A stretch of DNA of 64,000 bases from JAFGNV01 sp964612485 (lineage in GTDB: Bacteria > Chloroflexota > Anaerolineae > 4572-78 > J111): positions 1-64,000 of the forward strand of contig CAZTFF010000002.1 of the NCBI GenBank assembly GCA_964612485.1, in the 5' to 3' direction. This document shows positions 15,881-24,111 of this stretch, piece by piece. The notes under the pieces were generated by a model. That model was not told the origin of the DNA. It searched no databases and saw only the letters and a program-made list of their open reading frames with translations. The position numbers and the translations under genes are program-made. Position 1 is the first letter of the stretch, and the number at the start of each line of letters is the position of its first letter.

Positions 15881-16924
15881 TCATTTTTTTTCATTTTCCA
15901 AAACCAGAATTGCGGCGGGATCAAGCCACAGGGTCAATCGTTCCCCCGGCTGAAGCAATTGAGTCAAGGGAAGTTCAAACTTTAACTGTTGCGATCCGGT
16001 GGCCAGCATTAACTGGTAAAAACGGCCCCGAAATAACGTGGCCATAACTTCGCCTTCTATGGGAAATCCCGTTGTAGATTCCACAGAGGCTGCTTCGGGC
16101 CGGATCAACGCGGTGACGGTATCGCCCGGCGCATGAGGATCGGTTGAAACCGGCCACAGGCCCCACGGTGTTTCAAGCTGGCCGTTGGGCCGGCATATGG
16201 CCTCAACAAGGTTGGTGAAACCCAAGAATCGGGCCACAAATGGCGTGGCCGGAAAATGATAGAGCTGCTCCGGCGTGGCGGCTTGCTCAATTTCCCCCTG
16301 ATTCATCACACTGATGCGGTCGGCTACGGCAAAAGCTTCGGTTTGATCGTGGGTTACGTAAATAGCCGTTAGCCCCACCTGTTTGAGAATTTGCCGAATT
16401 TCCAGCATCAACCGTTCTCTCAGGGCACGGTCTAACGACCCCAACGGCTCATCCAGCATTAACAGGCGCGGGTTGGGAGCCAGGCTGCGGGCCAGGGCCA
16501 CCCGCTGCCGCTCGCCGCCGGACAAATTGTTGACGTCCCGTTTCTCAAAGCCGGTCAACCCCACCAATTCCAGCATCCGTTTGACCCTGGCGCTGGCGTC
16601 GATATCTTTGCGGGTTTGCAGGCCAAAAATTACATTTTCGCCCACATTTTTATGGGGAAAGAGGGCAAATTCCTGGAACATCAGGCCAAAATCGCGTTTG
16701 TGCGGCGGCACGCCGGATAAATCCTGGCCATCAAACAAAATCCGCCCCCGGTCGGGCATTTCGAGACCGGCCACTACCCGCAGTAATGTGGTTTTGCCGC
16801 AGCCGGAAGGCCCCAGCAAACAAAGGATTTGGCCTTCATCCAGCGAAAAAGAAACGCCGTCTACGGCAGGTTGGCCGTCGAACGATTTGTAAACCTGATC
16901 AACCTGTAAAATATTATGTTTCAT
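15881..16924 (-). CDS. fbpC: Fbp-type ABC transporter ATP-binding protein
   Basis: A 347-residue ATPase of the iron(III)/spermidine/thiamine importer class. Walker A is 'GPSGCGKTTLLRVVAGLE' (about 38), the signature is 'NNLSGGERQRVALARSLA' (about 137), Walker B 'LLMLDEPLGSLDRAL' and the switch His 'YVTHDQTEAFAVADRI'. The last 100 residues form a TOBE domain. The start overlaps the stop of the preceding gene by four bases (ATGA). No permease or binding protein is adjacent. The fbpA-fbpB pair at 23-25.7 kb lacks an ATPase, so this is its likely partner. That pairing is inference; the gene symbol is provisional. Confidence 0.8.
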   Translation of the reverse strand: MKHNILQVDQVYKSFDGQPAVDGVSFSLDEGQILCLLGPSGCGKTTLLRVVAGLEMPDRGRILFDGQDLSGVPPHKRDFGLMFQEFALFPHKNVGENVIFGLQTRKDIDASARVKRMLELVGLTGFEKRDVNNLSGGERQRVALARSLAPNPRLLMLDEPLGSLDRALRERLMLEIRQILKQVGLTAIYVTHDQTEAFAVADRISVMNQGEIEQAATPEQLYHFPATPFVARFLGFTNLVEAICRPNGQLETPWGLWPVSTDPHAPGDTVTALIRPEAASVESTTGFPIEGEVMATLFRGRFYQLMLATGSQQLKFELPLTQLLQPGERLTLWLDPAAILVLENEKK

Positions 16925-17559
16925 TCGTCTTCATCATCTTCTTCAATTGAAATCTCTATTTTTTTAATAATGAGTTGGGCGCTGTCGGGCAGAGAGACGG
17001 TTAATTGATACGTTGTTTCTAACTTGGGGCATACTTTTTTCTTCCCCGACGGCTCCACGGTTTCATTATCCAAAACCACCGATTCTGCGCCTTCAACCCG
17101 CCACCGCAGAGTGGTGCAGTCATCTTCGGCCAGGGTGGTTTCGTCCGCCTCAAAAGAGATGCTGTACCCGCGCGGCCCCGGCACGGTAGCTGTAGCCAAA
17201 ACAGGCGTAGCCGTCGGAGCCGGTACAATCACAACCGGGGTGGGCGTGGCAGTTGGTTTGACCGGATACGTGATGTCCAACACAACCGTTGGCGTGGGTG
17301 TTCTTTGCGGACGCGGCGTGGCAGTGGGCACCCGCGTATTGGTTGGCGAGGGTTCGCGTACAGGCGTGTACACGCTGCCCGTTGGTAAAAATTTGGGCAG
17401 CGTAGCCGTAGGGACGGCTGCGGGGGGGACGGGCTGTGGCGGCTGCGATGCAGGCCGCAGCCGGTTGGCCGGCAAAAGCAAAAGCATCGCCAGACCGATG
17501 CAAATCAACAACACCAATCCGGCTAAAATACTCAAAATCAACGCTTGGGCGCGGGTCAT
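16921..17559 (-). CDS. Membrane-anchored Thr/Pro-linker protein
   Basis: A 212-residue protein with an N-terminal anchor ('ALILSILAGLVLLICIGLAM', about residues 6-25), a long linker with repeated 'PTATPTP' (about 50-125), and a C-terminal beta-rich domain ('SISFEADETTLAEDDCTTLR', then 'YQLTVSLPDSA') ending in acidic 'EEDDEDE'. Two Cys (near 145 and 173) may pair outside the cell. This domain resembles the Ig-like extension seen in many Chloroflexota exported proteins. It overlaps the Fbp-type ATPase gene by four bases, so both are made from one message. Function unknown. Its start lies 47 bases from the duplicated gap end. Confidence 0.65.
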   Translation of the reverse strand: MTRAQALILSILAGLVLLICIGLAMLLLLPANRLRPASQPPQPVPPAAVPTATLPKFLPTGSVYTPVREPSPTNTRVPTATPRPQRTPTPTVVLDITYPVKPTATPTPVVIVPAPTATPVLATATVPGPRGYSISFEADETTLAEDDCTTLRWRVEGAESVVLDNETVEPSGKKKVCPKLETTYQLTVSLPDSAQLIIKKIEISIEEDDEDE

Positions 17560-17606
17560 GATCCATCCTCCCCTCGGACGAGGATTTTACTCCAAAATCG
17601 ATGAAT

Positions 17607-17816
17607 CCCCAAAAAACCATCCCCGCCATGGTTGTTTTCGGGCTATTATGGTATATAATAANNNNNNNNNNNNNNNNNNNNNNNNNNNNNNNNNNNNNNN
17701 NNNNNNNNNNNNNNNNNNNNNNNNNNNNNNNNNNNNNNNNNNNNNNNNNNNNNNNNNNNNNCCCCAAAAAACCATCCCCGCCATGGTTGTTTTCGGGCTA
17801 TTATGGTATATAATAA
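17607..17816. other. Assembly gap (100 N) between two identical 55-bp ends
   Basis: Positions 17662-17761 are N. The 55 bases before the gap (17607-17661) and the 55 after it (17762-17816) are identical, from CCCCAAAAAACC to TATAATAA. This is the signature of two contigs that share a k-mer-length end and were scaffolded with a fixed gap. The true sequence may contain one copy and no gap, or a collapsed repeat. Confidence 0.9.
17787..17814 (+). promoter_or_regulatory. Ferritin promoter
   Basis: TTGTTT (17787-17792) and a perfect TATAAT (17809-17814) are spaced by 16 bases, about 58 bases ahead of the ferritin start. The same motif is present in the duplicate end before the gap (17632-17659). 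No clear iron-regulator box is visible in the leader. Confidence 0.6.
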
Positions 17817-17871
17817 ATCTAAACACCGTGTCAGGCAGAAAAATAAACCCATCAAAGAAAGGATGATGAAA

Positions 17872-18381
17872 ATGCTCCTGAAACAAACCGTGGTAGATGC
17901 ACTGAATGCGCAGGTAGTTGAAGAATTTACGGCTTCCGCGCAGTATATTGCTATTCATCTCTATTTTGAAGAAGAAACGCTGCCCGAATTATCCAAATAT
18001 TTTTGGGCGCAGGCCATGGAAGAACACGAACACGCGATGAAATTGCTCAGTTACATCACCGAGGCCGGGGGCAAAGGGCTTGTTCCCGCCACCAAAGCGG
18101 TGAAAAATCATTTTGAAACAGCGGAAGAAGCCGTGCAACTGGCGCTGGATCAGGAAATGACGGTCACAGATCAGATCAATAATTTGGTTGATATTGCGGC
18201 CCGGGAAAATGATCATTTGACCCGCCAGTTCTTGCAGTGGTTTGTCACCGAGCAGTTAGAGGAAGTTTCCACCATGTCGGCCTTGTTGAGCGTGATACAG
18301 CGCGCCGGCGAAACCAACTTGCTGCTGGTGGAAGATTACCTGGTCCGCAATCCCCGTGAAGATTATGCAGACGGAGAGTGA
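17872..18381 (+). CDS. ftnA: Non-heme ferritin
   Basis: A 169-residue ferritin that oxidises Fe(II) and stores Fe(III) in a 24-subunit shell. Ferroxidase ligands align with E. coli FtnA: Glu17 ('VVEEFTAS'), Glu51 and His54 ('AMEEHEHAM'), the Glu of 'LDQEMTVTDQINNLV' (near 96) and Gln/Glu of 'WFVTEQLEEVSTM' (near 128-131). Three in-frame ATGs lie close together (17863, 17866, 17872); AAAGG is best spaced for 17872, which also puts Glu17 in the usual register. It begins the iron-related part of the window and ends at its own terminator. Confidence 0.95.
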   Translation: MLLKQTVVDALNAQVVEEFTASAQYIAIHLYFEEETLPELSKYFWAQAMEEHEHAMKLLSYITEAGGKGLVPATKAVKNHFETAEEAVQLALDQEMTVTDQINNLVDIAARENDHLTRQFLQWFVTEQLEEVSTMSALLSVIQRAGETNLLLVEDYLVRNPREDYADGE

Positions 18382-18411
18382 TCGCGGCGAATCATCGCTT
18401 GGATAATTATA

Positions 18412-18437
18412 AAAGCCCCGGAAGTTACCGGGGCTTT
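18412..18437 (+). terminator. Intrinsic terminator after ferritin
   Basis: Perfect 10-bp stem AAAGCCCCGG (18412-18421) with CCGGGGCTTT (18428-18437) and following T residues. It also separates the convergent gene to the right. Confidence 0.9.
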
Positions 18438-18465
18438 TTGATTTTTCTCACTTGCCGGAAAAATA

Positions 18466-21400
18466 TTACCGTCCCCGCCACCAATCTTTACGCACGCGGG
18501 GATCCATAAAACGCCCATTGTCTCGAATAGCAACCCCTATTTCGGACTCCATCGCCCGGCCCACGGCCTGCCCCGTCCTCAACGCCGGCAGCCGTCCTCG
18601 ACCGGCGGTATTCATCTGCTCGTACAGCACCCGCAGGTTGGGATCAACACAAAGGCCCTCAAGGTGGAGCGTGTAACCGTAAACCACGTTATCCTCGCCG
18701 GTGTATTTGAGCGTGATCCGCTCCGTATCCGCGTACAGCACCAAAACCGTGTATCCCTGCCCAATGCTGTATCCCGACGCCGGCACGTGTATAGGCTCAC
18801 TCCGTTCTACCTCCAACCCGGCCAGCGTCACTTCGGGGCTGGTGATTGGCCCGCCCCGCGAGTTGGTGGGCCAATGCCAATCGTACACCTGATAAACGGT
18901 GTTGAACACGCCGGTTCGCCGGTCGGCAAACAAGCCAGGCAGTTGGGGCGCGCCTTCGTCGGAGCTGCCGTTCAAATCAATCAGCCCCGGATAGGCATCG
19001 GTAGCCACATAGCCCCGCAGTGCCAGGTTGAGGTCGGCGTGTTGCGCTGCCGGGCGGTCCGATGGTTCGCCCACAATGGTCAGCGTACCGTAACTTTCGC
19101 CGGGAATCGGGGCGCATGGGTCTGCCGGTTCCGGGGTAGGAGAGGGCGTTTGGGTGGGGGTGGGGATGGATGTCGCTGTTGCCGTGGGCGTGGGTTCCCC
19201 GGTGGCAATCGGCGGCAGGGCGATGCTGTTCCAACGGGTCTGGCCGGCGGTCACATACGCCGGGCGGGTGACAGTCTCAAAACCGGCATAGCGCGCCGTC
19301 ACCGGATGCTGCCCCACCGGCAGCGCTTCAAACAGGTACAGGCCGCGCGAATCAGTTTCAACCTGCTGCCCGTGGGCCGACACCGCCACTCCCACCAGCC
19401 GTTCGCCCGTATGGGCGGCGGTGATGAGGCCAATAAGCCGACCCGTTTCCGGCGATGGCGTGGCGGTTGGCGCGGGTGTAGACGTAGGAACAGGCGTAGC
19501 GGTGGGTAAATCGGTTGGCGAAGGCGTGGGGGTGGGGGATGCTGCCGGGGCCAGGACCATACTGTGCCAGCGAGTCTGCCCGGAGACAACCACCGCCGTT
19601 TCGGTCAGCGGCTTGAAGCCGGGATACACCACCGAAATTTCTTGCCGTCCGGCGGCCAGAGCTTCAAACCTGTAGACACCTCGATCATCGGTTCGAACCA
19701 ATTGATCCCCTGCCGAGACAGGAACGTCGGGCAGCCTTGCGCCGGTATCGGCATGGGTAATCAGGCCCACAAGCCTGCCGGTAGGCGCGGGCGTAGCCGA
19801 AAGCGTTGAGGTAGGTGTAGGTGTTGAAGTAGCTGTCGGCGTGGCGGTGGGCGTGTCAAGGGGTGTCAGGGCCACGCTGTGCCAGCGCGTTTCTTGAGAA
19901 ACAACGTATGCGCCGGCAGCCACCGGCTTGAAGCCGGGGTGTTGGATAGATACCGTAACTGCGCCGGCAGGCAGGTCGTCGATCAGATAGAAACCGCCGG
20001 TATTGGTTCGAGCCGTTTGGCCCGCCACGCCGACTACTACATCGGCCAAAGGCTGGCCCGTTTCGGCGTGGGTCACTAATCCGGTCAGCGTGCCGGGCTG
20101 AGGCGTGGCCGTGGCGGTGGGGGTAGCGGTAGCCGTGGGTGTAAATGTTGATGTTGGCGTGGCGGTATCGGTGGCCGTGGCCGTAGGTGTAAATGTCGAG
20201 GTGGGAGTCCGGGTGGGCGTAGGTGACGGAAGCGGCATGGGCGTAGGCCGGGGAGTCATCGAAAAACTATTCCACTGCACGCTGTTGGCGATCACCACCC
20301 GCGCTTTAGAGGCCGAATAGAAGGCGGGATGTTGGGCCGAGACAAGCTGTTCGCCCGGAGCCAGCCCGTCCAACCGGTATGTGCCGGAGGGGTCGGTTAA
20401 CACCATTTGCCCGCCGGCGGAAATGATCACGTCGGAAATTCGCCCGCCGGTTTCAGCGTTGGTGATGAGGCCGATCAACGATCCGGTTCCTGCTGCCGGT
20501 ATCCGGGTAGAGGGCAAAGGAGTGGGCGTAGGTTGGCGGGTGTTTGTGGCTGTCGGGGTAGGCGTGGTGGTGGGGGTCGGCGTGGATGTCGGGGTGCGAG
20601 TGGCGGTTGGATCAATCCCTGGAATCATCGCAAAACTGTTCCACACCTGCTGATTTTTCACCACCAGCCGCGGCTGTTCCACCGTGAGATAGCCGGGATG
20701 CCGGGCAACAACGGTTTGCAACCCTTCGGTAACGCCTTCAAACAGATAGGTGCCCTGCGCGTTGGAGAGCGTGGTTTGGCCATCCACCGCCAACTGAACG
20801 CCTGCTAATTTTTCGCCGCTATTGGCATCGGTGATCAGGCCGGTGATCGAGCCGTAGCCGGGCGTTGGGGTAGGGGTGGGCGTGGGCAATACCGGGGTGG
20901 GCGGCAGCGGCTGGCCGAAACGCAAGGCACGGGTCAAATCCAAATAATAAGAACCGTAGGTGACGCTGGGTTCAACCTGGCTGTTTTCCGGCCACTCGTT
21001 AAAACTGGTGATGATCAGCATATCGGGATCGGTGGCCATCGCGCCCTGCCACGACTCCACATAAAAATCGCCCGTGCCGCGAGGCCGAAAATTTTTACTC
21101 TCCCGGCCCAGATGCCGCTCATCGAAGCCGGGCATGGTGGTGGCCACCCAGTAGCGATCAACCTGAAAGAACCAATCGTACCAACGCACCAGGTTGCGCC
21201 AGTGGGTGAGGGTTTCAGCCACATCATCGGCCCAGGCCACATTGTAGAGATGATGGCCGTCGAAGTGGGCTTGATAGCCTAAATCCGTTCCATCGGCAAT
21301 CCACAAGGTAGTGTGGTGGGGGTCCACCTCCTGGCGAATGCTCTGCCACTCATCAACCGAAAAACGTTCTTGCTGCCAGAAGAAAATCACCGGTTTGCCG

Positions 21401-21933
21401 TTGAAACGAAAATAAGCGGGGTGTTGGGTATGGGTATCCAGCAGATACTTTAACCCGGCCACCACATCGGCGCGGGTAGCATAAAAAGGGCTACGCGTTT
21501 CGAAATCAACGGCAGCCGTGAACCCGCGCCGCTGGGCTTCGGCCAGCAGCAAACGGAAATTAGGTTCGGTTTGATTGTAAGCAGCTTGCGGCCCATACCA
21601 CGACATCACAAAACCCTGGATCCCGGCCTGCTGGGCCTGGCTCACGTGCCGGGCAATCACAGCGGTATCGGTGCTGCGGTAGGGATTCAACGGTTGGTCG
21701 AGAATTTGCTCCGTGTTCCATGTTTCCAAATCGTACCAACCATAATAAAACGCTAACAAAGGGGGCGAGTCTTCGGCGGCGGACACGGATATAGAATCAC
21801 TGAAAGGCCAGCAAACAGCCACAAGAAGCAGCAAAAGCACCGGCAGCCAAAGCCAATGGACGGCAAAGGCAAGCACGTGAGAGGAAATTTTAAAATAGTG
21901 CAGGTAGGGACGCAGCAATTTGCAAAAAGTCAT
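18466..21933 (-). CDS. Secreted GH99-like protein with five carboxypeptidase-regulatory-like repeats
   Basis: A 1155-residue exported protein. A signal or anchor segment (about residues 24-45) precedes a glycan-hydrolase domain of the GH99/GH71-like type (about 58-345): 'PPLLAFYYGWYDLETWN', 'GIQGFVMSWYGPQAAYNQ', 'FNGKPVIFFW' and 'MLIITSFNEWPENSQVEPS', where the Glu residues are candidate catalytic or substrate ligands. Five repeats of about 75 residues follow, each opening 'G-x-L-x-GLIT-x-A-x-TG' and closing 'RWHSxAL', the carboxypeptidase regulatory-like fold. Thr/Pro tracts ('PTPTPTPT') separate them. A C-terminal domain of about 200 residues ('CAPIPGESYGTLTIVGEPSD' onward) is unrecognised. 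It may attack alpha-mannan-like glycans at the surface. Enzyme class is moderate; architecture is clear. Confidence 0.75.
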   Translation of the reverse strand: MTFCKLLRPYLHYFKISSHVLAFAVHWLWLPVLLLLLVAVCWPFSDSISVSAAEDSPPLLAFYYGWYDLETWNTEQILDQPLNPYRSTDTAVIARHVSQAQQAGIQGFVMSWYGPQAAYNQTEPNFRLLLAEAQRRGFTAAVDFETRSPFYATRADVVAGLKYLLDTHTQHPAYFRFNGKPVIFFWQQERFSVDEWQSIRQEVDPHHTTLWIADGTDLGYQAHFDGHHLYNVAWADDVAETLTHWRNLVRWYDWFFQVDRYWVATTMPGFDERHLGRESKNFRPRGTGDFYVESWQGAMATDPDMLIITSFNEWPENSQVEPSVTYGSYYLDLTRALRFGQPLPPTPVLPTPTPTPTPGYGSITGLITDANSGEKLAGVQLAVDGQTTLSNAQGTYLFEGVTEGLQTVVARHPGYLTVEQPRLVVKNQQVWNSFAMIPGIDPTATRTPTSTPTPTTTPTPTATNTRQPTPTPLPSTRIPAAGTGSLIGLITNAETGGRISDVIISAGGQMVLTDPSGTYRLDGLAPGEQLVSAQHPAFYSASKARVVIANSVQWNSFSMTPRPTPMPLPSPTPTRTPTSTFTPTATATDTATPTSTFTPTATATPTATATPQPGTLTGLVTHAETGQPLADVVVGVAGQTARTNTGGFYLIDDLPAGAVTVSIQHPGFKPVAAGAYVVSQETRWHSVALTPLDTPTATPTATSTPTPTSTLSATPAPTGRLVGLITHADTGARLPDVPVSAGDQLVRTDDRGVYRFEALAAGRQEISVVYPGFKPLTETAVVVSGQTRWHSMVLAPAASPTPTPSPTDLPTATPVPTSTPAPTATPSPETGRLIGLITAAHTGERLVGVAVSAHGQQVETDSRGLYLFEALPVGQHPVTARYAGFETVTRPAYVTAGQTRWNSIALPPIATGEPTPTATATSIPTPTQTPSPTPEPADPCAPIPGESYGTLTIVGEPSDRPAAQHADLNLALRGYVATDAYPGLIDLNGSSDEGAPQLPGLFADRRTGVFNTVYQVYDWHWPTNSRGGPITSPEVTLAGLEVERSEPIHVPASGYSIGQGYTVLVLYADTERITLKYTGEDNVVYGYTLHLEGLCVDPNLRVLYEQMNTAGRGRLPALRTGQAVGRAMESEIGVAIRDNGRFMDPRVRKDWWRGR

Positions 21934-22046
21934 AGGTCTGGCAGCAAGTTTTTAAGGTGCATTTTCCGCACAGGGAAATTTTACGCTTTTATGGTGCCAG
22001 AATTATGCAGGGAAGTCAATAGGACATGCGGGCAAGGCCAAGAGTC

Positions 22047-22721
22047 CTACGCGGTTGATGAATCCGGCAGCACCCACAAGGCGGCGGCCAACTCCATGCC
22101 GATTATCTGTTCTTGCCGGCCAATTTTTAACCGGAGCGGGCCATTAAAAGGAGCGCGGTTGACCAATTCAAACGACGCGCCGGGAACCAGGCCGATTTCG
22201 GCCAGATATTTAAGTTTCTCCGGTTCGTGGGTTTTGACCCGGCTGATGCGGCCCTTGTTCTTGGCCGGCAGGACCTTCAAAGGACGATCCCCCAGTTCCG
22301 GCATCACGCCATCGGGAGAAGGAATCGGTTCACCGTGGGGGCAGGTGATAGGATGGCCTAATATTTCAGCTATCCGGTCTTCAATTTCCTGGGTAATGCC
22401 CTTTTGAAAACCGTCGGCCTGATCGTGAACTTCGTGCCAGCCAAAGTTCATCACATCGACCAAAAAGCGTTCCACCAGCCGGTGGCGGCGAATATTGAGC
22501 AAGGCAACTTTTTTCCCGTCGGGCGTAAAGCGCACGCCTTTGTAGGGAGCGTGGGCCACCAGACCATAATCGTGCAGCCGGCGCACCATGCGCGCCGTGG
22601 CCGGGCCGGAGACATTCAGACGTTCGGCAATTTCTGTGGTCGTGACCCAGGCTTCGCCCTGGCCCAGGCGATAGATCTCACCGAGATAATCACGCATCGT
22701 TTCGCTGATATGAGATTTCAT
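22047..22721 (-). CDS. DtxR/MntR-family regulator with degenerate primary metal site
   Basis: A 224-residue regulator: winged helix at 20-75 ('VTTTEIAERLNVSGPATARM'), dimerisation domain at 76-150 and a FeoA/SH3-like domain at about 155-224. The ancillary-site ligands of DtxR are kept (His80 and Glu84 in 'RHRLVERFL', His99 in 'HEVHD'). At the primary site, the usual [C/E]-x-x-E-H motif reads D-G-F-Q-K (103-107), and the MntR Glu11 position is Gly14. It may sense another metal or signal. It is divergent from the fbpAB iron importer with a candidate operator between them. The ATG at 22721 fits the family; a TTG at 22745 with AGAGG nine bases ahead is an alternative start. Confidence 0.85.
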   Translation of the reverse strand: MKSHISETMRDYLGEIYRLGQGEAWVTTTEIAERLNVSGPATARMVRRLHDYGLVAHAPYKGVRFTPDGKKVALLNIRRHRLVERFLVDVMNFGWHEVHDQADGFQKGITQEIEDRIAEILGHPITCPHGEPIPSPDGVMPELGDRPLKVLPAKNKGRISRVKTHEPEKLKYLAEIGLVPGASFELVNRAPFNGPLRLKIGRQEQIIGMELAAALWVLPDSSTA

Positions 22722-22769
22722 ACCGGATTGGGATTGTAGTTGCAAGTTACCATGCCTCTAAAAAAATTT

Positions 22770-22783
22770 TTAACCAAGGTTAA
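22770..22783. promoter_or_regulatory. Candidate DtxR-family operator
   Basis: The near-palindrome TTAACCAAGGTTAA (arms TTAACC/GGTTAA) lies about 50 bases upstream of the regulator gene and 265 bases before fbpA. It has the composition of DtxR/IdeR boxes (TTAGGTTAG-type half sites) but is not a textbook match. Autoregulation is inferred from position. Confidence 0.45.
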
Positions 22784-22946
22784 TAATTGAATTAGCCGGA
22801 TAAACTGTTTCGATTAACAGCGGGCTATTGATTTCCTCGGCAAGATGGGTTAGGATGACGTTTGTAACTCAATACGGCCCATAAATTGACACACCCTGGG
22901 GGATCAATGGAACGTTACATCCATTATGTCAAATTTTGGGGCAAAT

Positions 22947-22997
22947 ATTTTACAAATTTCAAGATTACTATAACATCGACATCTTAATTTGTAAAAT
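22947..22997. promoter_or_regulatory. 12-bp inverted repeat upstream of fbpA
   Basis: ATTTTACAAATT (22947-22958) and its exact reverse complement AATTTGTAAAAT (22986-22997) are 27 bases apart, in an AT-rich leader that ends 50 bases before fbpA. It could be a paired operator or a hairpin. The rest of the 22746-23047 intergenic region shows only the palindrome at 22770. Confidence 0.5.
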
Positions 22998-23047
22998 AAA
23001 GTTTATAAAAATTATAAAATAAACAAATAAGGAACAGATTAAGTCCG

Positions 23048-24085
23048 ATGCAGCGAAAAATATTTTTAATTACAGTTCTTCTATTGATGGGAATAGCAAT
23101 GGCGGCTTGTGCCTCTCAGTCCAGCCCGCCCCAACCCACCTCAAATTCAAACGCCGATGACACGCTGACCATTTATTCGGGCCGGAGTGAGGCGCTGGTA
23201 GCCCCTTTAATTGAACAGTTTGAACAGGAAAGCGGCCTGGATGTTGAGGTCCGGTACGGTGAGTCGGCCGGGCTGGCCGCCACGATCCTGGAAGAAGGCC
23301 CCAACAGCCCCGCCGATGTTTATTTTGGGCAAGATGCCGGCGCGTTGGGCGCGCTGGCCAAGGCGGGCCGGCTGGCCGCTTTGCCGGAGGATATTCTAAA
23401 TCAGGTTGATTCGCGGTTCCGGTCGCCGGATGATTTTTGGGTTGGCACTTCGGGCCGGGCGCGGGTGGTGGTATACAACACCGAAACCTTGAGCGAGGTC
23501 GATCTTCCCGATGACATCTTTGGCTTCTGCGATCCGGCCTGGGAGGGACGGCTGGGCTGGGCACCCACCAACGGCTCGTTCCAGGCCTTTGTCACCGCGC
23601 TGCGCGTGGCCGAGGGTGAAGACCGCGCGCGCGAATGGCTCTCGTGCATTCAGGCCAACGATCCCCAGGTTTACCCCAAAAATACGCCGATTGTAGCGGC
23701 GGTGGGCGCGGGTGAAATTGACGCCGGATTCGTCAACCACTACTACCTGTACCGCTTCCTGGCCGAAGACCCCGACTTTCCGGCCCGCAACTACCACCCC
23801 CGCAGCGGCGATACCGGCGCGATGATCAATGTGGCCGGGGCCGCCATTGTAGACTCCGCCGATAATCGCCAGGCCGCCGAAACATTTATCAACTTTTTGC
23901 TCAACAAAGAAGCGCAGGAATATTTCAACAGCGAAACCAATGAATACCCGTTGGCCGGGCAGGATATTCAACTAAATCCACTGCTCACCCCGTTGAGCGA
24001 CATCCAGACCCCGGACATCGACCTGAGCAATCTGAATGATCTGGAAGGTACGCTGCAACTACTGCAAGAATTGGGCATTTTGTAA
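23048..24085 (+). CDS. fbpA: Ferric-iron ABC transporter binding lipoprotein
   Basis: A 345-residue lipoprotein (lipobox 'MAAC', Cys20) of the FbpA/FutA class that captures Fe(III) outside the membrane. The mature part starts 'TLTIYSGRSEALVAPLIEQF' and 'GLDVEVRYGESAGLAATI'. The adjacent iron-binding tyrosines Tyr232-Tyr233 lie in 'GFVNHYYLYRF', as in Haemophilus FbpA. 'NKEAQEYFNSETNEYPL' is the usual family ending. It is followed by the permease gene 26 bases later. It is divergent from the DtxR-family gene, which suggests metal-dependent control. Confidence 0.92.
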   Translation: MQRKIFLITVLLLMGIAMAACASQSSPPQPTSNSNADDTLTIYSGRSEALVAPLIEQFEQESGLDVEVRYGESAGLAATILEEGPNSPADVYFGQDAGALGALAKAGRLAALPEDILNQVDSRFRSPDDFWVGTSGRARVVVYNTETLSEVDLPDDIFGFCDPAWEGRLGWAPTNGSFQAFVTALRVAEGEDRAREWLSCIQANDPQVYPKNTPIVAAVGAGEIDAGFVNHYYLYRFLAEDPDFPARNYHPRSGDTGAMINVAGAAIVDSADNRQAAETFINFLLNKEAQEYFNSETNEYPLAGQDIQLNPLLTPLSDIQTPDIDLSNLNDLEGTLQLLQELGIL

Positions 24086-24111
24086 GTTTAAAATACCAAA
24101 GGACTCCCGGT

